A stretch of DNA of 64,000 bases, from positions 205,447-269,446 of the forward strand of contig JAIYCQ010000042.1 in the NCBI GenBank assembly GCA_027487945.1, in the 5' to 3' direction. Every line of letters begins with the position of its first letter. Position 1 is the first letter of the stretch. Shown in pieces: positions 58,543 to 64,000 of this stretch. The notes under the pieces were generated by a model. The model was given only the letters and a program-made list of their open reading frames with translations, was not told the origin of the DNA and searched no databases. The DNA comes from Caulobacteraceae bacterium. GTDB lineage: Bacteria > Pseudomonadota > Alphaproteobacteria > Caulobacterales > Caulobacteraceae. A program made the position numbers and the translations under genes.

Positions 58543-59367
58543 CTATCCCTTGATAAACAGCGCCGCCCGCTCGCCCTCCGGGTCGCCCGGGGTGCCGAAT
58601 TCGACGTTGATGGACCGGTGCGTCTCGCCCGGCGCGGCGACGACCTCGGCCTGGCCGCCGGCGGCGCGCAGGGCCTCGGCTAGTCCCTCTGACTGGCGCT
58701 GGGCGTCCGGCCGGCTGGCGACGTGGAAGATCAGGAACGGCGGATAGGCCTGGCCGGCCCTCACCAGCAGGGTCGGCGACAGCTCGACCGCCCGCGCGCC
58801 AAAGGCGTTCTCGTACATGCTCGACAGCAGGACCTGCCGGTCCTGCAGCCAGGCCATCTGCGCCACCGCGTCATAGCCCGCGCCGTCGATGGTGATGATC
58901 CCGGCCAGGGTCGACGGATCGACGCCGTGGACGCCCAGGTACTGTCGGTCGATCGCGATCAGTGCGGCCAGATGGGCGCCGGCCGAATGTCCGGAGACGA
59001 AGATCCGCCCCGGGGCCCCGCCGTAGCGCGCGATGTTGGCGCGGACCCAGGCCAGGGCGGCGGCGACATCTTCGGCGCAGCCGCCGGCGTCGACCTCCGG
59101 CGCCATGCGGTAGTTGACCGAGACCAGCAGCAGGCCGTGGCGACGCGCGTACTCGGGCAGATCGTGGACCATCCGCTTGTCGCCGCGCCGCCAGCCGCCG
59201 CCATGAACGTAGAAAAGCACCGGCGCGGCGCTCAGTCCCGGCCGGGCGTGGACGTCCAGCCGGCGGTCGGGACCCTCGCCATAGGCGATCTCGTCCGACG
59301 CCCGTGCGGCGGTGGCGGGCAGGGCGAGGGCGGCGGCGAGGCCGAGCAGGGCGCGTCTGTCGATCAT
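58543..59367 (-). CDS. Secreted alpha/beta hydrolase (HSL/carboxylesterase type)
   Basis: This 274-residue protein has a Tat-like signal (MIDRRALLGLAAALALPATAARA). The oxyanion motif is YVHGGGWRRGDKRM, the nucleophile elbow is VSGHSAGAHLAAL (Ser), and a C-terminal His lies in GETHRSIN. These are features of hormone-sensitive-lipase-like esterases and bacterial kynurenine formamidase-like proteins. ATG 59367 follows GAGAGCC. The physiological ester is unknown. Confidence 0.9.
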   Translation of the reverse strand: MIDRRALLGLAAALALPATAARASDEIAYGEGPDRRLDVHARPGLSAAPVLFYVHGGGWRRGDKRMVHDLPEYARRHGLLLVSVNYRMAPEVDAGGCAEDVAAALAWVRANIARYGGAPGRIFVSGHSAGAHLAALIAIDRQYLGVHGVDPSTLAGIITIDGAGYDAVAQMAWLQDRQVLLSSMYENAFGARAVELSPTLLVRAGQAYPPFLIFHVASRPDAQRQSEGLAEALRAAGGQAEVVAAPGETHRSINVEFGTPGDPEGERAALFIKG

Positions 59368-59417
59368 GGCTCTCGAACGGTCAGGACGGCTGACTCCGTC
59401 GCGCGCAAGTTGCGCGA

Positions 59418-60326
59418 TCAGGCGCCCAGGATCCAGCCTTCTTCCCGCTCGACGGCGGCGATGTCGGCCTCGGAGGCCTCGCCCTTCGGTCCGAACTCGG
59501 CGCCCAGCTTGCCGGCCTCGTCCAGGCGCAGGAAGTGCTCGCACAGGGCGCGGACCTGGGCGCGGTCGAGGATCTCGCCGGGCTCAGGCCGCACGTCGCC
59601 CAGCGCCGGGTAGACCTCGGCGAAGACGGCGTCCACGCCCTCGAGGTCGGCGTCCTTGAGCGGCTTCCAGCCGGTCTGGAACGGCCAGACGCGGCCCTTG
59701 TCGCCCAGATCGTCGGCCAGGGCCTTGACCCTCGGGATGCCGACGATGGCCTGGCTGCCGACCGTGCCGTTGCCGAAGATCTGCCAGACGCTCTTGGCGC
59801 CCGACTTCCCCTTGCCCTTCGTGGCCAGGTCGGTGCGGCGAAAGTCGGCGGGCAGGCCCGTGCGGTCGTAGTCCGGCTTCGTCGTCGACAGCCAGCGCTG
59901 GGCGTCATTGGCCGGGCAGCCCCAGAACGGCCAGGGCTGGTCGGTCATCAGCCGGTTCATCTTGGCGGCGATCTGGAAGCGGTTGTTGACGTTGGTCGGC
60001 TTGTCGACGACGTCCTTGGCCAGGAAGGCCCACAGGCCGGCCCAGTCCTCGCCCTTGACCTTGAGCAGCGACGCCGTCCCCTCGGGATAGCCCAGCGCGA
60101 AGTCGACGCCGACCAGCGCCCGCTCACCCCGGCGGCCGAGGTCGGCGAGGATCTCCCGCAGCTGGACCATCGCCGCGTCGCGGGTGGCGGGGTTGAAGGC
60201 CTCGAAGGTCGGACGGAACCGGATGTCGCGCTTGATGACGCCGATCCAGATGGAGTCCTTGCCCTGGCGCGGCGCTGCGGCGGCGCTCCAGTCGATCATC
60301 ACATAGGCGCTGAACAGGCGCGACAC
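59418..60326 (-). CDS. Uncharacterised DUF429-like protein
   Basis: This 302-residue cytoplasmic protein has two motifs recalling an RNase H-like fold: YVMIDWSAAAAPRQGKDSIWIG at the N-terminus (Asp12) and ALVGVDFALGYPEGTASLL near residue 70. Similar alphaproteobacterial proteins are often labelled with cobalamin or molybdopterin names, which the sequence does not support. WPFWGCPANDAQRWL and VFAEVYPALGDVRP are conserved-looking segments. I do not assign a function. It has no operon partner. Confidence 0.8.
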   Translation of the reverse strand: MSRLFSAYVMIDWSAAAAPRQGKDSIWIGVIKRDIRFRPTFEAFNPATRDAAMVQLREILADLGRRGERALVGVDFALGYPEGTASLLKVKGEDWAGLWAFLAKDVVDKPTNVNNRFQIAAKMNRLMTDQPWPFWGCPANDAQRWLSTTKPDYDRTGLPADFRRTDLATKGKGKSGAKSVWQIFGNGTVGSQAIVGIPRVKALADDLGDKGRVWPFQTGWKPLKDADLEGVDAVFAEVYPALGDVRPEPGEILDRAQVRALCEHFLRLDEAGKLGAEFGPKGEASEADIAAVEREEGWILGA

Positions 60327-60423
60327 GGCATCGTCCTCCGGGGAATGGCGGCGCTTGTAGCCCCGCTCACGCGCCGGAGGAAGCGGCGCGGCTCACAACA
60401 CGACGGATCGTGATCGCGCGAGG

Positions 60424-61425
60424 CTAGCTCAGCTTGACCAGCATCTTGCCGGTGTTCTCGCCCTTGAAGAGCTTGAGGAAGGCGCCGGGGGCGTTCTCGA
60501 TGCCCTCGTCGATGGTCTCCTTCCACTGGATCTTGCCGCCGGCGATCCAGCCGGACATGTCCTTCAGGAACTCCGGCAGGTGCTGGAAGCTGTTGGAGAC
60601 GATGAAGCCTTCCAGCCGGATGCTCTTGCCGACCGCCTGGATCAGGTTCTTCACGCCGTACATCTCGCCGGTCGAGTTGTACTGGCTGATCATGCCGCAG
60701 AGCGCGAAGCGGGCGAAGGGGCGGGCGGCGGCGATGGCCGCGTCCATGTGCTCGCCGCCGACGTTCTCGAAATAGACGTCGATGCCCTTGGGCGCGACGC
60801 GGTTCAGCGCCGCCGTCAGGTCGGGCTCGGCCTTGTAGTCGATGACCTCGTCGCAGCCGATGGACTTGAGGTAGGCCACCTTGTCGGCGCCGCCGCAGGA
60901 GCCGATGACCGTGTTGCCCTTGATCTTGGCGATCTGGACGACGATCTGGCCGACCGCGCCGGCGGCGCCGGATACGAAGACGACGTCGCCGTCCTTCATG
61001 GCCGCGATCTTCAGCAGGCCGACCCAGGCGGTCATGCCCGGCATGCCGGCCACGCCCAGGAAGGCCTGCGGCGGCAGGCCGAAGGTCTCCAGCTTCTGCA
61101 CGGCGGCGGCCGGGGCGTTGAACGCCTCGCGCCAGCCGTACATCGACTGCACCAGGTCGCCGACGGCCAGCGACGGATCATTGGAGGCGATGACCTCGCC
61201 CACGGCGCCGCCCTGCATGGCCTCGCCCAGCGCGAACGGCGGGCTGTAGCTCTTCACGTCGTTCATGCGGCCGCGCATGTAGGGGTCGACCGTCATCCAG
61301 TGATTGCGCACCTGCACCTCGCCGGCGCCCGGCGCGGGCAGTTCGACGGTGGCCAGTTCGAAGTTGTCGGCGACAGGGGTGCCCACGGGTCGGCTCTTGA
61401 GGCGGATCTCGCGCGAGGTGGTCAT
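60424..61425 (-). CDS. NADP-dependent oxidoreductase, zinc-free MDR family (CurA/PTGR-like)
   Basis: This 333-residue medium-chain reductase lacks zinc ligands. It has MTVDPYMRGRMND near residue 45, GVAGMPGMTAWVGLL, cofactor motif VFVSGAAGAVGQIVVQIAK, and NVGGEHMDAAI. These features mark the leukotriene B4 dehydrogenase / prostaglandin reductase / curcumin reductase group, which reduces alpha,beta-enones. ATG 61425 follows GGGAGAGAG; the 29 residues available upstream are not used. Confidence 0.94.
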   Translation of the reverse strand: MTTSREIRLKSRPVGTPVADNFELATVELPAPGAGEVQVRNHWMTVDPYMRGRMNDVKSYSPPFALGEAMQGGAVGEVIASNDPSLAVGDLVQSMYGWREAFNAPAAAVQKLETFGLPPQAFLGVAGMPGMTAWVGLLKIAAMKDGDVVFVSGAAGAVGQIVVQIAKIKGNTVIGSCGGADKVAYLKSIGCDEVIDYKAEPDLTAALNRVAPKGIDVYFENVGGEHMDAAIAAARPFARFALCGMISQYNSTGEMYGVKNLIQAVGKSIRLEGFIVSNSFQHLPEFLKDMSGWIAGGKIQWKETIDEGIENAPGAFLKLFKGENTGKMLVKLS

Positions 61426-61532
61426 GTGTCTCTCTCCCGGTTTACGGCGTATTTTCAAACAGTCGTTTAGACCCATTCGTAACCTTGCGGAAGCCGTCGC
61501 GCGACGTCGCAAATCCCGTTAGAAGCGGAGCC

Positions 61533-62432
61533 ATGGAAAAGGTTCTCAAGGCTGGCGTCGTCGGATCGGGCGTCTTCGGCGGCTACCACGCCAAAAAGTA
61601 CGCGGAGATGGACGGGATCCAGCTCGTCGGCATCTTCGACATCCAGCCGGAGCGCTGCGCCGAGATGGCCGGCCAGCTGGGCGCCGAAGCCTATGGCGAT
61701 CTGGCCGACCTGATCGCGGCCTGCGACATCATCACGGTCGCCTCGCCGGCCACGACCCATGCGGACGCGGCGCTGCAGGCGCTGAAGGCGGGCCGGTCGG
61801 TCTATGTCGAAAAGCCGCTGGCCACGACGCTGGAAGAGGCCGACGCCCTGATCGCGGAAGCCGCGAAACAGGGCGCGATCCTCGCCTGCGGCCACCAGGA
61901 GCGGGTCGTCTCCCAGGCCATGGGCCTGCTCGACATCCCGGAAAAGCCGCTGCGGCTGGAGGCGGTGCGCAAGGGCACGCCCTCGATCCGCAGCAAGGAC
62001 GTCTCCGTCGTGCTGGACCTGATGATCCACGACATCGACCTCGCCCTGTCGCTGACCGACGCCGAGCCCCTGACCGTCGAGGCCGACGGCGACGGCGACG
62101 AGGTCACCGCCGAGGCCACCTTCGACGACGGCTTCACCGCCGTGTTCACGGCCAGCCGCCGGGCGGAGGCGCGCGAGCGGACGATGAAGATCGTCTATCC
62201 GTCGGGAACGCTGGAGATCGACTTCATCACCCGCGCCTTCACCAACACCACCCCGTTCCCGCTCAACGAGGCCTTCACCGAAACCCCGGCCGGCCGCGAC
62301 CCGCTGGGGACCAGCGTGGGCGGCTTCGTGGCGGCGGTGCGGGGGCTGTCGCCGAGGCCGGTCGTCACCGGCGAGGAAGCCGCGCGGGCGCTGGACCTGG
62401 GGCTGGCGGTGGAGCAGGCGGGCGGGTTTTAG
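61533..62432 (+). CDS. Gfo/Idh/MocA-family oxidoreductase
   Basis: This 299-residue protein has a Rossmann N-terminus (AGVVGSGVFGGYHAKKYAEM) and the catalytic YVEKPLATTLEEA (Lys of EKP). A conserved His in VLDLMIHDIDLALSL lies in the substrate domain. The family oxidises or reduces sugars or biliverdin-like substrates with NAD(P); no operon partner points to which. GGAG lies two bases from ATG 61533, a short spacing. Confidence 0.93.
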   Translation: MEKVLKAGVVGSGVFGGYHAKKYAEMDGIQLVGIFDIQPERCAEMAGQLGAEAYGDLADLIAACDIITVASPATTHADAALQALKAGRSVYVEKPLATTLEEADALIAEAAKQGAILACGHQERVVSQAMGLLDIPEKPLRLEAVRKGTPSIRSKDVSVVLDLMIHDIDLALSLTDAEPLTVEADGDGDEVTAEATFDDGFTAVFTASRRAEARERTMKIVYPSGTLEIDFITRAFTNTTPFPLNEAFTETPAGRDPLGTSVGGFVAAVRGLSPRPVVTGEEAARALDLGLAVEQAGGF

Positions 62433-62506
62433 GGGGGGCTGAGATCTCTCGGCCCCACGCAAGACTATTGCCGGACAAGCCCCGAAGCCTGAAGGCTTTC
62501 AGCACG

Positions 62507-63124
62507 CTATCCGCACGGCTGCGGCGCCTTGGCCCGCTGTTCGGCCGCGGCTCTGGCCTTCAGGTAAAGCTCATCGCGAGACGTGAGGTCGGAAGGGTTG
62601 AGCACCAGGGATTCAATGACCTTTCCGTCCCGTCCCTTGATCGCGACCGCGACCGAGGCCGCCGATTCAATGGACTCGCTGAGCTCGGGGCTGACCCGGC
62701 CGCCCCAGGGTGTCTTTACGCTCAACTGGGACAAGCCAAGACCAAGCATCCCTTGAAACGGCGCCGTCCAGCGCGGGCCCGATGCATACTCCAGTGAGCC
62801 GACGGCTCTCGTGAGGGCGCCGGGGTTGCTCAGATCAAGGTAGGTCAAGGTCACGGAGGTCACCGGACCGAGACCGTCCGGGACTTGAGCGACATAGGCG
62901 AGCTTCAACGACAGGCCCTGGGGGTTGTCCCGGCCGGGCGCGGCAAGGCGCCACTCAGCCTCACGATTCTCGATCTGCCCCCCTTCGCCGACCCGAAGCC
63001 TCACTTGCACGCTTTGCCCCCGCGCCTGGTCGGAGGCGACACCGAGGCAACTTCCGGGGCCAGCCAGCGCGGGGGCCGCGCCAGCCAGCATGAACAGTAG
63101 GGACAAACCCAGGCGGACGAACAT
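62507..63124 (-). CDS. Secreted hypothetical protein
   Basis: This 205-residue protein has a signal peptide (MFVRLGLSLLFMLAGAAPALA) and a mature part starting GPGSCLGVASDQARGQ. Internal segments such as VTSVTLTYLDLSNPG and LSQLSVKTPWGG suggest a beta-rich fold. Two cysteines near the two ends (GSCLG and PQPCG) may pair. GGGAG lies eight bases before ATG 63124. I do not recognise the family. Confidence 0.75.
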   Translation of the reverse strand: MFVRLGLSLLFMLAGAAPALAGPGSCLGVASDQARGQSVQVRLRVGEGGQIENREAEWRLAAPGRDNPQGLSLKLAYVAQVPDGLGPVTSVTLTYLDLSNPGALTRAVGSLEYASGPRWTAPFQGMLGLGLSQLSVKTPWGGRVSPELSESIESAASVAVAIKGRDGKVIESLVLNPSDLTSRDELYLKARAAAEQRAKAPQPCG

Positions 63125-63317
63125 CGGCAACCACTCCCACCGGCACAATGGCATGGGGCAAGAGGTAGCGAAGCTTGTTTCCGGTTTCTACCCGTGCCAG
63201 CCCTAAACGCTCCTGACCCGTTGGTCCTCACTGCTGAAGATGAGCGCCGTTGGGTGAGGGACGTTGGCCTTCGCGATCCCGCCGCTATAGTTCCCCGGAA
63301 ACCCCGGAGCCCCCGCC

Positions 63318-63794
63318 ATGACCACCGCCCATGACCACGCCTTCACCGCCATCGACGGCTCGGCCCTGCCGATGACCACCTTCAAGGACAAGGTTGTGCT
63401 GGTGGTGAACGTGGCCAGCCGGTGCGGGCTGACGCCGCAGTATGACGGGCTGGAAAAGCTCTACAGCGACTATCGCGACCAGGGCCTGGTCGTGCTCGGT
63501 GTGCCCTGCAACCAGTTCATGGGCCAGGAGCCGGGGACGGAGGCGCAGATCGCGGAGTTCTGCCGCACCACCTTCGGCGTCGACTTCCCGATGACGTCCA
63601 AGGTCGATGTGAAGGGCGAGGCGGCCCACCCCTTCTACAAATGGGCGGTCGACCAGGTCGGCGAGCCGGCCGAGCCGGTGTGGAACTTCCACAAGCTGCT
63701 GGTCGGCAAGGACGGGTCCCTGATCAACGTCTTCGGCCCGAGGACCGACCCCCAGGATCCCGAGATCAAGGCGGCGATCGAGGCGGCGCTGTAG
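63318..63794 (+). CDS. Glutathione peroxidase (Cys type)
   Basis: This 158-residue thioredoxin-fold peroxidase has Cys36 in NVASRCGLT in the position of selenocysteine. Other family features are GVPCNQFMGQEPGT with the catalytic Gln, and WNFHKLLVGKDG with the catalytic Trp. Bacterial Cys enzymes often use thioredoxin rather than glutathione. With ahpCF and gor it adds to the peroxide defence genes of this segment. Confidence 0.95.
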   Translation: MTTAHDHAFTAIDGSALPMTTFKDKVVLVVNVASRCGLTPQYDGLEKLYSDYRDQGLVVLGVPCNQFMGQEPGTEAQIAEFCRTTFGVDFPMTSKVDVKGEAAHPFYKWAVDQVGEPAEPVWNFHKLLVGKDGSLINVFGPRTDPQDPEIKAAIEAAL

Positions 63795-63800
63795 TTCTAT

Positions 63801-63822
63801 CCTCTCCCAGACGGGAGAGGAC
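63801..63822. terminator. Hairpin after glutathione peroxidase
   Basis: A perfect 9-bp stem TCCTCTCCC/GGGAGAGGA with loop AGAC lies seven bases after the stop. A second GGGGAT...ATCCCC hairpin follows at about 63830-63853. There is no strong T-run. The sequence resembles a common intergenic palindrome acting as a terminator. Confidence 0.55.
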
Positions 63823-64000
63823 GGAATGGGGGGATAGAATGATTTCATCCCCACCCCTTCAGCCACGCCCATACTCACCTCGTCCCGTCGCACGGGGAGG
63901 GCGCATGGCCAGCGACCTTGCGGCGTCGGGATGGAGTTCGAGCGGGGACAGCCGGCAGGGGGTTACTGCCGGGGTCCGGGACGAGGCCGCTGCCTTGCCC
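63823..64000. other. Right-edge region, possible truncated gene start
   Basis: After the hairpins, ATG 63905, preceded by GGGGAGGG, opens a forward frame (MASDLAASGWSSSGDSRQGV...) that runs off the window after 32 codons. The composition is simple and I cannot tell a gene start from chance. Confidence 0.25.

Overview
The window is a GC-rich, tightly packed chromosomal segment of an alphaproteobacterium, most likely a member of Caulobacterales (Caulobacter/Phenylobacterium/Brevundimonas-like). This is inferred from gene content: a DUF2849-CysI-DUF934-CysH sulfite/APS reduction operon, class II DAHP synthase, a STAS-fused MlaE permease, a crtE/crtZ/crtB/crtI/crtY carotenoid cluster and single-domain Hpt signalling. 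I see no integrase, transposase, prophage or CRISPR array. Genes commonly overlap by ATGA or GTGA, so many are co-translated.

Layout. 1-762: 5' part of an acyl-CoA dehydrogenase. 1202-7311: gltBD glutamate synthase. 7349-16251: a sulfide/sulfane-sulfur handling cluster consisting of a persulfide-dioxygenase-like MBL protein, a TSUP exporter, two ArsR repressors, an RND pump with its adaptor, a single-domain rhodanese, a sulfide:quinone oxidoreductase and a DUF2892 membrane protein. Three related ATATGCG-type operator sites link it. 16286-18789: CIA30-like protein, tRNA-Lys, Hpt protein, chorismate mutase and a LysR regulator. 18979-23083: assimilatory sulfate reduction with siroheme methyltransferase. 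23086-26718: small metabolic and secreted proteins (quinol-monooxygenase-like, 3D domain, GST, S1/P1 nuclease, Nudix, methyltransferase). 26817-33944: zeaxanthin-type carotenoid genes with an embedded ABC-2 exporter. 34050-36830: folD, then a lipoprotein cytochrome c next to a Tat-exported FAD oxidase. 37467-40973: an Mla-type lipid transport operon. 41110-45214: DUF4153 membrane protein, tRNA-Val, gph and glmU. 45284-45946: a vapBC toxin-antitoxin pair with a double-palindrome operator. 46530-51043: thiol and peroxide defence (ahpF, ahpC, gor) around rpiA. 51114-56675: DUF2171, SDR, Baeyer-Villiger-type monooxygenase and a DUF3857/transglutaminase/TPR protein. 57056-63794: DAHP synthase, an alpha/beta hydrolase, an uncharacterised DUF429-like protein, an MDR oxidoreductase, a Gfo/Idh/MocA oxidoreductase, a secreted hypothetical protein and glutathione peroxidase.

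The most interesting region is 7.3-16.3 kb. An apparently complete route for oxidising sulfide (SQR to sulfane sulfur, then rhodanese and dioxygenase to sulfite, then TSUP export) sits with an RND efflux system whose substrate is not obvious. The two ArsR paralogues differ in the cysteine pair that senses persulfide in the SqrR/BigR family: one keeps both cysteines and the other has Arg in place of the second. The same short operator word lies upstream of all the transcription units I can define there. A second, smaller point of interest is a pair of roughly 95-bp palindromic intergenic elements, one of which supplies the start codon of the cytochrome lipoprotein. Everything here comes from reading the sequence; no database search was possible.
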